In this document: in pieces, positions 24,590 to 33,901 of the stretch
Numbering within the stretch: position 1 is the first letter of the stretch
Layout: every line of letters begins with the position of its first letter
From: Cumulibacter soli
GTDB taxonomy: Bacteria > Actinomycetota > Actinomycetes > Mycobacteriales > Antricoccaceae
NCBI RefSeq assembly: GCF_004382795.1
Contig: NZ_SMSG01000003.1
Coordinates: forward strand, 62,001-126,000
Direction: 5' to 3'
Length of the DNA: 64,000 nucleotides
Made by a program: the position numbers and the translations under genes
The notes under the pieces: model-generated
Told to the model about the DNA's origin: nothing
The model's database searches: none
The model's input: only the letters and a program-made list of their open reading frames with translations

Positions 24590-25875
24590 GCGACGCGCAA
24601 TCAACGCGGGACGACGGCGCCGTGACGTCGAAAGCCAGGAACAGTTTCTCGCACCGGCTGTACACCGGCGAGTCTGGGTACGACTTCGTCGGTAAGCGCA
24701 AGATCTCCTATGTGGTCTCGATCCTGCTCGTGGTCGCGACGTTCGGGTTGCTGTTTACCAAGGGCCTCACCTTCGGTATCGACTTCGCCGGCGGCAATAC
24801 TTTCGAGGTGCCCGCGCCGGCGGACGAACAGGATGAGGCCGAGGATGTCGTCCAGCAGGGTCTTGACGAGGCCAACGCGGACCGCTCCAGCAGCGATGAG
24901 CAGGCCGAAATCGCCACTACGCAGGTCGTCGGTTCCGGTAGCAGCACCTCGATCCTGGTTAAGACGAGTGCGATTGATCCCGAATACACCTCAGCGATCC
25001 GAGTGTCCCTGGCCGAGGAGTTCCGGCCAGAGATCGAGAACCGGCTGACCGCCAACGGCACCGAAATAACGGACGAGTCAGTCCTCGCTCAGGTCAGCGC
25101 GCAGTCGATCGCGCCCACCTGGGGAGACGACGTCTCGCGACAGGCGATCATCGCTCTTATCGTCTTCCTCATCGTGGTGTCGGTGTTCTTGAGGTTCAGG
25201 TATCAATGGGGTCTGGTCGTTGGAGCAATGGCCGCACTGCTGCACGATCTGGTGATCAGTGCCGGTGTGTACGCGCTGGTGGGATTCGAAGTCACACCGG
25301 CAACCGTGATCGGCCTGCTGACGATCCTTGGTTTCTCGCTGTACGACACGGTGGTGGTCTTCGACAAAGTCGACGAGAACACCCGGCCCCTGCTGGCCGG
25401 GAGCAGGATGACGTTCTCGGAAGCGGCTAATCTCGCCATCAATCAGACGCTGATGCGCTCGATCAACACCTCCGTGATCTCGCTGCTACCGGTGGCGGCG
25501 TTGCTGTTCGTCGGTGCCGGGCTCCTGGGTGCCGGCACCCTCAAAGACCTCGCGCTCGTGCTGCTGATCGGTATGGCGGCCGGTATCTACTCGTCGGTGT
25601 TCCTCGCCGCACCGATCGCGGCTGAGTTCGCCGAGCGCAAGCCGGAGTACATCGAACTTGCTCGCAAGGTGAAGGCGCGGCGCGCACGTAAGGCGAAGCC
25701 TGCTGCGCCGGGCGCCGGTGCCGACGCTGAGGCCGGCGAGGCTGAGCCCAGCGCCGCTCAGTCCAGCACGGCTGAGTCCAGCGCCGCGGCGCCGCGCTCG
25801 GTCGTCAAGCGGACGGCAGGCTCCGCGCCCAAGCCCGGCGCGAAACCACAGCGGGACCGGAAGAAGGGGCGATGA
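24586..25875 (+). CDS. secF: Protein translocase subunit SecF
   Basis: SecF pairs with SecD. Motifs include FGIDFAGGNTFEV near the N-terminus, the P1-type periplasmic domain, and the C-terminal helices with GFSLYDTVVVFDKVDEN and RSINTSVISLLPVAALLF. It has 429 residues; the last 75 or so form a low-complexity Ala/Ser/Glu tail ending in a very basic stretch (QRDRKKGR). The ATG overlaps secD by four bases and the stop overlaps apt by four bases. Confidence 0.97.
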   Translation: MSDAQSTRDDGAVTSKARNSFSHRLYTGESGYDFVGKRKISYVVSILLVVATFGLLFTKGLTFGIDFAGGNTFEVPAPADEQDEAEDVVQQGLDEANADRSSSDEQAEIATTQVVGSGSSTSILVKTSAIDPEYTSAIRVSLAEEFRPEIENRLTANGTEITDESVLAQVSAQSIAPTWGDDVSRQAIIALIVFLIVVSVFLRFRYQWGLVVGAMAALLHDLVISAGVYALVGFEVTPATVIGLLTILGFSLYDTVVVFDKVDENTRPLLAGSRMTFSEAANLAINQTLMRSINTSVISLLPVAALLFVGAGLLGAGTLKDLALVLLIGMAAGIYSSVFLAAPIAAEFAERKPEYIELARKVKARRARKAKPAAPGAGADAEAGEAEPSAAQSSTAESSAAAPRSVVKRTAGSAPKPGAKPQRDRKKGR

Positions 25876-26414
25876 CCGCACGCCGGTTGGAGCAGGTAGT
25901 TCGCGAGAACTGCACCGAGACGCTTAACTTCCCATCCGAGGGTGTGCTGTTTCGCGACTTCACCGACTTGTTTGCCAACGGGCCCGCGTTCGCCGAAACC
26001 GTCGATCTGATGTGTTCGGTGATCGAGGAGAAGGGCGGAATTGATCTCGTCGCCGGGATCGAGGCACGCGGATTTCTGTTGTGTGCTGCGCTGGGGTATC
26101 GCCTGGGTGCTGGCGTGTTGCCGATTCGCAAAGCCGGCAAGTTGCCGTCGCCGACGGTGACGCAGTCCTACTCGCTGGAGTACGGCGAGGCGACGATCGA
26201 AATTCGCGAAGGAATGGTGCATCCCGGATCGCGGATCCTGCTGGTCGATGACGTGCTCGCGACCGGCGGAACAATGGTCGCGGCGGCGACGTTATTACGT
26301 GGTCTGGGCGCCGAGATCGTCGACTCGTGGGTGTTGCTGGAGATCGCTGCTTTGGGCGGGGCAACATTCCTGCGTGAGCACGGCGTGCCTTTCAACGCGG
26401 CCTGGAGAGCATAG
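25872..26414 (+). CDS. apt: Adenine phosphoribosyltransferase
   Basis: Apt salvages adenine to AMP using PRPP. The PRPP-binding loop ILLVDDVLATGGTMVAA is intact, and FPSEGVLFRDFTDLFAN and GIEARGFLLCAAL are Apt motifs. It has 180 residues, normal length. The ATG at 25872 overlaps the secF stop (ATGA). The secF-apt-relA order is standard in actinobacteria and links purine salvage to the (p)ppGpp enzyme downstream. Confidence 0.96.
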   Translation: MTARRLEQVVRENCTETLNFPSEGVLFRDFTDLFANGPAFAETVDLMCSVIEEKGGIDLVAGIEARGFLLCAALGYRLGAGVLPIRKAGKLPSPTVTQSYSLEYGEATIEIREGMVHPGSRILLVDDVLATGGTMVAAATLLRGLGAEIVDSWVLLEIAALGGATFLREHGVPFNAAWRA

Positions 26415-26418
26415 GTCG

Positions 26419-26424
26419 TAGACT
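26419..26424 (+). promoter_or_regulatory. -10 element TAGACT for relA
   Basis: TAGACT lies just after the apt stop. A start of transcription near 26431 would give a leader of about 26 bases with the site GGGCGAGGA before the ATG at 26457. Confidence 0.4.
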
Positions 26425-26456
26425 GATCCCCCAGCAACACGGGCGAGGATGTGACC

Positions 26457-28739
26457 ATGAGCGATATGAGCACGCACGCGGAGGCATCTGCCGACGTACC
26501 GCCGACTCGTCGTCGCCGAGTGCGCTATCGGTTGGCGCGCGCGTTCTCCCCGGGCCCTCGCGGCTACGGCGTTCAATCGGTCCTCGAACCGCTGGTCCGG
26601 GCGCACCTGACCCATCATTCGGACGCCGATCTGCAGTTGCTGGAGCGCGCGTACACCACCGCCGAGCATTACCACCGCGACCAAACCCGACGCTCGGGTG
26701 ACCCGTACATCACCCACCCGCTGGCCGTCAGCGTCATCCTCGCCGACCTCGGTATGGACACCACCACGCTCGTGGCCGCTCTGCTGCACGACACGGTCGA
26801 GGACACCGAATACACACTCGAGCAGCTGATTGACGAATTCGGGCAGGAAGTCGCTCACCTCGTCGACGGTGTGACCAAGCTCGACAAGGTGCAGTACGGG
26901 GACGCGGCGCAGGCCGAGACGATCCGCAAGATGCTCCTGGCGATGGCCAAGGACCCCCGGGTGCTGGTCATCAAGTTAGGGGACCGGCTGCACAACATGC
27001 GCACGTTGCGGCACCTGCCGCCGGCGAAGCAGGCCAAGAAGGCCCGCGAGACCCTCGAGGTGTTGGCGCCGCTGGCACACCGCCTCGGTATGAACACGGT
27101 GAAATGGGAGTTGGAGGATCTCGCCTTCGCGACCCTGCACCCGAAGCGGTACGACGAAATCGCGCGCCTTGTCGCGGATCGAACGCCATCGCGCGATAGC
27201 TTCTTGAGCACCTTCATGAATGACATCCGGCAGAAACTCTCGGACAACGGGATCACCGCTGCGGTAACCGGCCGCCCGAAGCATTACTACTCGATCTATC
27301 AAAAAATGGTTGTACGCGGGCGCGAGTTCGACGACATCTACGACCTGGTCGGCGTACGGGTCATGGTCGACTCGGTGAACGATTGCTACGCGACGCTCGG
27401 TCTGATGCATTCGTTGTGGACACCGATGCCCGGGCGTTTCAAGGACTACATCGCGACACCGAAGTACAACCTGTACCAGTCGCTGCACACCACGCTGATC
27501 GGCCCGAAGGGTCGCCCGGTAGAGATCCAGATCCGAACCCATGAGATGCACCGACTCGCCGAGTACGGTATCGCCGCACATTGGCGGTATAAGTCGCATC
27601 GGAAGAACGGCTCTGGCCCGGACGATATGCAGTGGGTCCGGCAGATGCTGGAGTGGCAGAGCGATACCAAGGAATCCGGCGACTTCATCTCGACGCTGAA
27701 AGATGACCTGAACGCCGGCGAGGTATTCGCATTCACTCCTAAGGGCACCGTCATTCACCTACCCGGTGGCGCGACCCCGGTGGACTTCGCCTATTCGGTG
27801 CACACCGAAGTCGGGCATCGGTGTATCGGTGCCCGCGTGAACGGGTCGCTCGTTCCGCTGGACTCCACCCTCAGCAATGGCGATGTCGTTGAGATCCTGA
27901 CCTCGAAGTCCGACACGGCCGGACCGTCGCGTGACTGGCTGAACTTCGTGGTGGCACCACGCGCCCGCACGAAGATCCGGCACTGGTTCGCGCGCGAACG
28001 GCGCGAGGACGCGATCGAGAACGGCCGCGAATCGCTCAGCAAGGCGATGCGCAAGGCGAGCGTGTCAACCAAGCGGGTGGCGCGCGGAAATGTGCTGGAT
28101 ACCGTCGCCAAGAAACTGTCCTATGACAATGCGAACGCGCTGTATGCGGCCATCGGCGAGAATCATGTGTCCGCGACCAGCGTGACCGCGAAGATCGTCG
28201 CCCAGATCGCGAACGACGATCAGGCCACCGAACCTGCGCCCGCTGAGGAAACTGATCTTGTCGCGACTCGTCGACCGCGACGCGACACGGGCAGTTCGGG
28301 TGTTATCGTTCGCGGCCACTCGGATATCTGGGTGAAGTTGGCGCGTTGCTGCACGCCGGTACCGGGCGATCAGATCCTCGGGTTCGTGACGCGTGGCGGC
28401 GCGGTGAGCGTGCACCGTGTCGATTGCAGCAATACCAAGGCTCTGCGGAACGAACCCGAACGACTCATCGACGTCGAGTGGGACTCCGGTTCACAGGCGG
28501 TGTTCCTGGTCGCGATCCAGGTCGAGGCCCTGGATCGGCAAGGCCTCCTGACGGACATGACCCGGGTTATCTCGGACGAGAAGGTCAATATCTTGTCGGC
28601 GCACATGCAGACCGGTAAGGACCGGATCGCCACCAGCCGTTTCACGTTCGAACTCGCAGACGCCAAGCACCTCGTGCATGTGCTGCGCAATGTGCGCTCG
28701 GTCAACGGCGTGTACGACGCCTACCGGGTCACCGAATAG
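26457..28739 (+). CDS. relA: Bifunctional (p)ppGpp synthetase/hydrolase (RelA/SpoT)
   Basis: A long RSH protein of 760 residues controlling the stringent response. The HD hydrolase domain keeps the metal motif [11 protein letters not shown], so hydrolysis should work. The synthetase domain has [15 protein letters not shown] and [20 protein letters not shown] domain ([20 protein letters not shown]), a helical/zinc-finger region ([20 protein letters not shown]) and a C-terminal ACT domain ([19 protein letters not shown]) follow. The ATG at 26457 is chosen since GGGCGAGGA lies seven bases before it; a GTG at 26451 is too close. The last 11 bases overlap the opposite response-regulator gene. Confidence 0.97.
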   Translation: MSDMSTHAEASADVPPTRRRRVRYRLARAFSPGPRGYGVQSVLEPLVRAHLTHHSDADLQLLERAYTTAEHYHRDQTRRSGDPYITHPLAVSVILADLGMDTTTLVAALLHDTVEDTEYTLEQLIDEFGQEVAHLVDGVTKLDKVQYGDAAQAETIRKMLLAMAKDPRVLVIKLGDRLHNMRTLRHLPPAKQAKKARETLEVLAPLAHRLGMNTVKWELEDLAFATLHPKRYDEIARLVADRTPSRDSFLSTFMNDIRQKLSDNGITAAVTGRPKHYYSIYQKMVVRGREFDDIYDLVGVRVMVDSVNDCYATLGLMHSLWTPMPGRFKDYIATPKYNLYQSLHTTLIGPKGRPVEIQIRTHEMHRLAEYGIAAHWRYKSHRKNGSGPDDMQWVRQMLEWQSDTKESGDFISTLKDDLNAGEVFAFTPKGTVIHLPGGATPVDFAYSVHTEVGHRCIGARVNGSLVPLDSTLSNGDVVEILTSKSDTAGPSRDWLNFVVAPRARTKIRHWFARERREDAIENGRESLSKAMRKASVSTKRVARGNVLDTVAKKLSYDNANALYAAIGENHVSATSVTAKIVAQIANDDQATEPAPAEETDLVATRRPRRDTGSSGVIVRGHSDIWVKLARCCTPVPGDQILGFVTRGGAVSVHRVDCSNTKALRNEPERLIDVEWDSGSQAVFLVAIQVEALDRQGLLTDMTRVISDEKVNILSAHMQTGKDRIATSRFTFELADAKHLVHVLRNVRSVNGVYDAYRVTE

Positions 28740-29397
28740 GAATCTTGGCGGTGTGGATAAGCACCGCGAGTTGCACGCGATTCTCGGCGGCGGTTTTGCT
28801 CAGGATGGTGCTGATGTAGCTCTTGATGGTCGGGACGGTAAGGCTGAGGTCAATCGCAATCTCCGCGTTCGACTTGCCTTGTGCCACTGCGCGCGCGACC
28901 TGGAGTTCACGTGCGCTGAGGTGCTCCAGGCGGTGGCGGGCGGTGGATTGCTCGGAGAGATCATGGGTGCTGTTGGCGACGAGGGTGACGAGTTGGGAAG
29001 CGATCTCCGGGGAGAGGAGACTCTCGCCACGACGCGCGGACACGATCGCGCGCACGATGTCTTCTGGTGGGGCGTGCTTGAGCAGGAACCCGATGGCGCC
29101 TGCTCTGATGGCGCGGGTGACGAGTTCCTTGTCATCGAAGGTGGTCAGGACGATGACTGCCGGGACCTCGGCTGTGCCCTGCAGGCGTCCGGTCGCGGTG
29201 ATGCCGTCGACGCGTTTCATCCGCAGATCCATCAGGATGACGTGCGGGCGATGACGGGCGACGGCGGCTGGCACTTCATCACCGTCGGCAGCTTCCGCGA
29301 CTATGCGTATACCGTCCAGACCGTCCAGCATCGCCCGCAGGCCCATCCGCACCAGCGCGTCATCGTCGACCAGGACAACCCGCGTCTCACTATTCAC
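28729..29397 (-). CDS. Response regulator, NarL/LuxR type
   Basis: The receiver domain shows the acidic pair in [11 protein letters not shown], the phosphoacceptor D57 in [13 protein letters not shown], Thr in VLTTFDD and Lys in [11 protein letters not shown]. The C-terminal LuxR-type helix-turn-helix is [20 protein letters not shown] followed by [16 protein letters not shown]. It has 222 residues. I choose the GTG at 29397 because it overlaps the kinase stop by four bases (GTGA); the ATG at 29406 is an alternative. It is the partner of the adjacent kinase and faces relA tail to tail with an 11-base overlap. Confidence 0.93.
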   Translation of the reverse strand: MNSETRVVLVDDDALVRMGLRAMLDGLDGIRIVAEAADGDEVPAAVARHRPHVILMDLRMKRVDGITATGRLQGTAEVPAVIVLTTFDDKELVTRAIRAGAIGFLLKHAPPEDIVRAIVSARRGESLLSPEIASQLVTLVANSTHDLSEQSTARHRLEHLSARELQVARAVAQGKSNAEIAIDLSLTVPTIKSYISTILSKTAAENRVQLAVLIHTAKIPIR

Positions 29398-30629
29398 GTG
29401 GTCCATGGAAGCCTGCCGCTGATCACGAACTGGTTGCCCTCGGTAGTGGAGCTAAACGTTCCCCCCAGTAGCGAGACTCGTTCGGCGAGTCCACGTAAAC
29501 CTGTGCCGGTGCCCGGGATGGCTGGATCCGTGCTGGACTGCGGATCGCGGAAGGTGCTCACACTCACCATGATCTCGTGCGGAGCTGCCTGTTGAATCAC
29601 GACCTTGACCGCAGAATGCGGTGCATGTTTTCGCGCATTGGTCAGGCCCTCTTGGACGATCCGATATGCCGTGGTCGCGGCTGCGTGGCCTTTGCTGCCG
29701 GAGGTTTCGCATCGGGCATTCTGGACGAACTCCACCTGTGTACCGGCGCGGCGAGCCTCCGCGATGAGGTCGGGCAGTTCGTCCAGACCGCGGTGCGGTT
29801 CCAGCAGGGTCGATCCGTGACTGGAGCCGTCACGAAGCAGCCCGATCACCTCCTGAAGATCCTCGAGCGCGTCGTGGCTGGTGTCTCGGATGACGCCTGC
29901 CATCGTGCGGGTTTGTTCTGGCGTTAGATCGGCACGAAGTTGTAGTGCCCCGGCATGCACACTCAGTAGTGACAGTCGGTGCCCGAGCGCATCGTGCATC
30001 TCCCGAGCGATCCGGCGACGTTCCTGCTCGCGTGCGTGCGCGGCAAGGATCTCTTGCCGGGCCTCAAGGTCACGGGCGCGTGCAACGACCGTACGTAGGT
30101 AGTTCCGTTGCGCGCGAACCATAAGTCCCCAGCCCACCACAGCCAGATTCAGCAGGCTCCCGATCGTGACCTGGACGAGGTAACTGAAGTCCCCGGCGCC
30201 CGGATACAGCAGCGGAAAGCAGAACACCGCGGCCAGCTCGCCGAGCGTGAGCACGGCGAGTACCCGGAGGCGTACCCGTATCGCCGCATTGAACAGCGCC
30301 ACGAGTGACGCACCTGCGGCGAAGGCAGAGACCGCTGATAGGACGACGGCGAAAGCTGCGACGTGCGTGGGAAATCGCCGACGTACGACCAGCGATCCAC
30401 ACGCGGCAAGTCCGAGGCAGATGTCGGCAATCAACGCCGGAGGGCTGTGCATCTCAGCGGTCGGGATCAGCATGAACAGACCCACTAAGAGCGCGCTGAT
30501 GATCAGCGCTACGTCCACCAGCCGTTGGCGTCGCAGGGCTGTTCGGCCCGCTGAGCGGGCAGCGGGATAGGTGAGTAGATGCCAACGCCGCCCGGTCGGC
30601 GGCGCCTGTGAACTGCCCACCGTCGTCAT
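29394..30629 (-). CDS. Sensor histidine kinase (HisKA_3, NarL-partner type)
   Basis: A membrane kinase of 411 residues. About five hydrophobic segments lie between residues 38 and 170 without a large extracellular loop, as in kinases that sense within the membrane or via a transporter. The phosphoacceptor H212 is in RRRIAREMHDALGHRLSLL. The ATPase domain has EGLTNARKHAPHSAVKVVI and GTGTGLRGLAERVSLLGGTF. The ATG at 30629 is preferred to a longer frame from 30827; TACCGT lies eight bases upstream and no ribosome binding site is seen, so the message may be nearly leaderless. It is divergent from an ABC exporter, a typical arrangement for antimicrobial peptide or envelope stress response. Confidence 0.92.
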   Translation of the reverse strand: MTTVGSSQAPPTGRRWHLLTYPAARSAGRTALRRQRLVDVALIISALLVGLFMLIPTAEMHSPPALIADICLGLAACGSLVVRRRFPTHVAAFAVVLSAVSAFAAGASLVALFNAAIRVRLRVLAVLTLGELAAVFCFPLLYPGAGDFSYLVQVTIGSLLNLAVVGWGLMVRAQRNYLRTVVARARDLEARQEILAAHAREQERRRIAREMHDALGHRLSLLSVHAGALQLRADLTPEQTRTMAGVIRDTSHDALEDLQEVIGLLRDGSSHGSTLLEPHRGLDELPDLIAEARRAGTQVEFVQNARCETSGSKGHAAATTAYRIVQEGLTNARKHAPHSAVKVVIQQAAPHEIMVSVSTFRDPQSSTDPAIPGTGTGLRGLAERVSLLGGTFSSTTEGNQFVISGRLPWTT

Positions 30630-30674
30630 GGTTATCCACGGTACTGGCGGTTCACCGATGCGCACACCGTCAAA

Positions 30675-30690
30675 GGTCGATCGATCGACC
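30675..30690. promoter_or_regulatory. 16-bp perfect palindrome between TCS and ABC genes, possible operator
   Basis: GGTCGATCGATCGACC is a perfect palindrome located between the divergent kinase and ABC transporter genes, 46 bases upstream of the kinase start. Response regulators of the LuxR type bind inverted repeats, so it may be the site through which the neighbouring regulator controls both operons. The binding is inferred. Confidence 0.4.
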
Positions 30691-30785
30691 CCGCCGAAAG
30701 TCGGTCTGATCGTCCACCGGGTGACGGTGTCGCAATCGGTTGCACCGCACCGATGCTGGAGCCGACTTATTCGCACGACGATTGG

Positions 30786-31583
30786 ATGGACATTGTGGCC
30801 AGCTATCAGCCGCTGGAAACCAGACACTCACCGCTGAGCGTAAGCGGCCTGACCAAGACCTACGGGACCGCCGCGAACGCGGTGACGGCACTCGATAACG
30901 TGACGGTGTCCTTCCCCGGGGGCAGGTTCACCGCCGTGATGGGGCCGTCCGGATCGGGAAAGAGCACCCTGCTGCAATGCGCGTCCGGGCTGGATCGCCC
31001 GAGCACCGGAGTCGTGTACGTCGATGGTCGTGAACTGAAACAGGGCAGCGAAGCCGATGTCACCCGCTTTCGACGTACCCGGATCGGGTTCATCTTCCAG
31101 CAGTACAACTTATTGCCGACGCTCTCTGTGCTGCAGAACGTGGTCTTACCGATGCGCCTCGCCGGCGCCAAAGTTGACCGCGCGCGGTGCATCGCTTTGC
31201 TTAAGGAAGTGGGGCTAGGAGGTCAACTTGATAAGCGGCCGCATGAGTTGTCGGGAGGCCAGCAGCAGCGCGTCGCGATTGCACGTGCGCTTGCATCCAG
31301 GCCGTCCATCGTGGTCGCGGACGAGCCGACCGGCGCATTGGACAGCACCAGTGCCGCCGGAGTGCTGAGGCTGCTACGGACAGCGGTGGATGAGCATCAG
31401 CAGACCGTCGTCATGGTGACCCACGATCCCATCGCCGCCGCGTATGCCGATTCGGTGATTTTTCTGGCCGACGGTCACATCGTAGGCACGCTGAAGAAAC
31501 CCACCGCGGCAAAGGTCTCCGAGCAGATGCTGCAGTTGGAAGCAGCGCGCGAGAAGTCCGGGGCGAAAGGGGGTCAGTCGTGA
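30786..31583 (+). CDS. ABC transporter ATP-binding protein (MacB/LolD type)
   Basis: All ABC ATPase motifs are present: Walker A GPSGSGKST, Q-loop FIFQQYNLLPTLS, signature LSGGQQQRVAIARAL, Walker B IVVADEPTGALDS and the switch His in VMVTHDP. The FQQYNLLP and DEPTGALDS sequences are typical of the MacB/LolD group that works with FtsX-like permeases. The start is uncertain: ATG at 30786 is given, ATG at 30753 and GTG at 30795 are possible. The stop overlaps the permease GTG by four bases. Confidence 0.93.
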   Translation: MDIVASYQPLETRHSPLSVSGLTKTYGTAANAVTALDNVTVSFPGGRFTAVMGPSGSGKSTLLQCASGLDRPSTGVVYVDGRELKQGSEADVTRFRRTRIGFIFQQYNLLPTLSVLQNVVLPMRLAGAKVDRARCIALLKEVGLGGQLDKRPHELSGGQQQRVAIARALASRPSIVVADEPTGALDSTSAAGVLRLLRTAVDEHQQTVVMVTHDPIAAAYADSVIFLADGHIVGTLKKPTAAKVSEQMLQLEAAREKSGAKGGQS

Positions 31584-32941
31584 TCATGCTGGGCCTTGCA
31601 ATGAACTCATTGCGTTTTCAATGGAGCAGATTCACCGCGACCTTCATCAATGTATTCCTCGGCGCGGTCATTCTCACCGCGTTCGCCTCGCTGTTCGACA
31701 CCGCAGCCGGATCTGGCGTCTCGGCGTCAGACGCATCGTCGCTGAACACGATCGCCGCTGCAGTGGGCGGGTGGGGTCTGCTGATTGTCGTCTTCGGGTT
31801 GGCCTCGACGATGCGTCTGTCGAACAGCCAGCGCCAGGGTGATTTGGCGCTGCTCAAGGCTGCGGGCGCCACGCCAGCGCAGATTGGGCGGCTGATCGTC
31901 GGAGAAGCCATCGTCGTCGCGCTGATCGCTGCCCTTCTGGCGGTCGGCCCCGCAGTGCTGATCGGTCGCGGCATCCTCAGCGCGCTCCAGTCCACCGGCC
32001 AGATCGCCGGGTCGGTTGACTACACGTTCGGTCTGATCGCCACAGCTGCTGGGCCCTCGATCACCATGCTCGCCATGATCGCGGCCGCCGTCATCACTGT
32101 GCGGCGAACCCGACACCTCAGCGCCAAGGACGCGTTGAGCCAACCTGTCGCCGACGGCTCGAAGATCACCAAGACCCGGGTGGTCGTGGGGGTCGCGATC
32201 CTTCTCGTCGGTATCAGTTGCGCCGCGGTGACCGCGACCGTGCTCGAGGGGGAGGGCTTCCTGGCGCTGAGTGTCGCCGGGCAGGCCGGGATCGCCTGCG
32301 CGATCGGATTGGCGCTGCTGTCACCTGTCTTCTTGCGCGCGGTCATCGGCCCGCTCGACTTCCTCACCCGTCGAGTAAGTGGAGCGTCCGGATACCTAGC
32401 CGCATCCAATATTCGACGCCGTACGGACCAGACCGCGGCGATCACGATGCCGGTCATCATCTTCACCGCTCTGGCCACCGTCTCGCTGTACACCCTCAAA
32501 GTCCAGAACAGCGCCAACGTTGCTGATGGTCTCGTCCTGAGCGCCGACGACGAGGGCGTGCAGACCCTCACCTTTATCATCGTCGGCATGATCGCCGTCT
32601 TTGCCGCGATCGTGGTCATCAACAACTGTGTCGCCACCATGCTCGGGCGGCGCGCTGAATTCGCCCTAGCGCGCAAGATCGGCGCAACGCCGGCCCAGTT
32701 GCGAGGCTCGACCATGCTGGAATCGGTGTGCGCGGTAGTCGTCGGAATCGTGCTGGGCACCGTTGCGGCCGCGGTCGGGATTGCTGGGTTCGCCTACAGT
32801 CGAACCGGATCGCTGGCGATAGAGCCCGGCCCGCTCACCTACGTGCTCATCCTCGTCATCATCGCGGTACTCACGTTGGCGGCCGGGCGGATCAGTACGG
32901 CGCGCGCGCTGGCCAAACCCATGCTCGCCGAGATCACGTGA
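31580..32941 (+). CDS. ABC transporter permease with two FtsX-like domains
   Basis: A 453-residue membrane protein with about eight transmembrane helices in two FtsX repeats. The first repeat is recognised by NSQRQGDLALLKAAGATPAQIGRLI and the second by RRAEFALARKIGATPAQLRGS; the conserved LxxAxGATPxQ motif occurs in both. No large extracytoplasmic MacB domain is present, unlike in lipoprotein exporters. With the ATPase, the kinase and the regulator it forms a four-gene module that probably detects and removes a membrane-active compound; the compound is unknown. The GTG at 31580 overlaps the ATPase stop. Confidence 0.9.
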   Translation: MIMLGLAMNSLRFQWSRFTATFINVFLGAVILTAFASLFDTAAGSGVSASDASSLNTIAAAVGGWGLLIVVFGLASTMRLSNSQRQGDLALLKAAGATPAQIGRLIVGEAIVVALIAALLAVGPAVLIGRGILSALQSTGQIAGSVDYTFGLIATAAGPSITMLAMIAAAVITVRRTRHLSAKDALSQPVADGSKITKTRVVVGVAILLVGISCAAVTATVLEGEGFLALSVAGQAGIACAIGLALLSPVFLRAVIGPLDFLTRRVSGASGYLAASNIRRRTDQTAAITMPVIIFTALATVSLYTLKVQNSANVADGLVLSADDEGVQTLTFIIVGMIAVFAAIVVINNCVATMLGRRAEFALARKIGATPAQLRGSTMLESVCAVVVGIVLGTVAAAVGIAGFAYSRTGSLAIEPGPLTYVLILVIIAVLTLAAGRISTARALAKPMLAEIT

Positions 32942-33031
32942 GGTGCGAGCAAACTTCGCCGCCGCACGGCAGCACGTTGGCGAACCTGAGCGATGCCCGC
33001 CGACCGCCGGCTACAAAGCGATCGAGAACCT

Positions 33032-33781
33032 TTAGGCGAGGGCGAGGGAGGTGATGCTGACCTCTTCGGCCGGCGCGCCGTCATCGGTGCCGTTGTCGGT
33101 CCCGTCGGCGCCGATCGCCTCGACGACATCGAGTCCGCCAGTCACCTTGCCCACCTTCGAGTAGTCCGGTGGCAGCGTGGAGCATGACGTGTAGCAGATG
33201 AAGAACTGCGAGCCGGTGCTGTTCTCCTGGCCGCTGTTCGCCATGGCCACCGTGCCGGCGGGGTAGGGGTCATCACCGGTCGGCGGTTCCTGCTTGAAGT
33301 GGTACCCCGGGCCGCCAGTGCCGGTACCGGTCGGGTCGCCACACTGCAGGACCCCGAAGCTCCCGGTCGTGAGCCGGTGGCAGACGGTGCTGTCGAAGAA
33401 CCCGGCGGCGGCCAGGTGCGCGAAACTCTCGACTGCACACGGTGCGCCGGAGCGATCGAGTTGCATCTCGACGGTGCCGCGGTTGGTCTCCATCGACAGG
33501 TTGACGGTGCCCGTAGAGGCGATCTCACCGTCGTCCTCGGCGGGCATGCCGACGGTCGACGATCCGCCATCAGAGGTGTAGTTGCAGTCCGCCGCCGCAA
33601 CCTCGTCGCCGTCCGAACTGGCGATAGCGAACCAGAGCACCAGCCCGATCACGAGCACGACAGCGACAAGGCTCAGCACGATGCCTTGCTGTTTGCGCTG
33701 CCGCTCGAGTTCCTGGCGACGCTCAAGCTGCTTTTCCAGCTTGCGATGGGCTGCGGCACGTCGTTGCTTGGCTGTCGACAC
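33032..33781 (-). CDS. Membrane-anchored cyclophilin-type peptidyl-prolyl isomerase
   Basis: The 249-residue protein has a basic, coiled-coil-like cytoplasmic N-terminus (KLEKQLERRQELERQRKQQG), one transmembrane helix (IVLSLVAVVLVIGLVLWFAI) and an extracytoplasmic cyclophilin domain. The isomerase motifs appear as CAVESFAHLAAAGFFDSTVCH, QCGDPTGTGTGGPGYHFK, GTVAMAN and NSTGSQFFICY. The catalytic Arg of the FHR motif is kept (in VCHRL), although the preceding residue is His rather than Phe. The GTG at 33781 follows AGGAG by eight bases. Such proteins often lie near hisS and relA in actinobacteria. Confidence 0.93.
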   Translation of the reverse strand: MSTAKQRRAAAHRKLEKQLERRQELERQRKQQGIVLSLVAVVLVIGLVLWFAIASSDGDEVAAADCNYTSDGGSSTVGMPAEDDGEIASTGTVNLSMETNRGTVEMQLDRSGAPCAVESFAHLAAAGFFDSTVCHRLTTGSFGVLQCGDPTGTGTGGPGYHFKQEPPTGDDPYPAGTVAMANSGQENSTGSQFFICYTSCSTLPPDYSKVGKVTGGLDVVEAIGADGTDNGTDDGAPAEEVSITSLALA

Positions 33782-33889
33782 TCGGCGATCTCCTGGTCCG
33801 GGCACAAAACAACGTCAGTCTACGACCTGCATCTGCAGCGGCCGCCGGTGGACGCGCGGGGCACGGCGTCGTTCCTGGTGTCACGCCGG

Positions 33890-33895
33890 TAGCCT
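33890..33895 (+). promoter_or_regulatory. -10 element TAGCCT, predicts leaderless mRNA
   Basis: TAGCCT, then exactly six bases, then the GTG start at 33902. No ribosome binding site can be found between them. Confidence 0.5.
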
Positions 33896-33901
33896 GGACT
33901 G

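Noticed and set aside
32955-32984. TTCGCC/GGCGAA hairpin between the permease and cyclophilin genes as terminator
   Set aside because: Only six base pairs with an 18-base loop and no U-tract; too weak to annotate.
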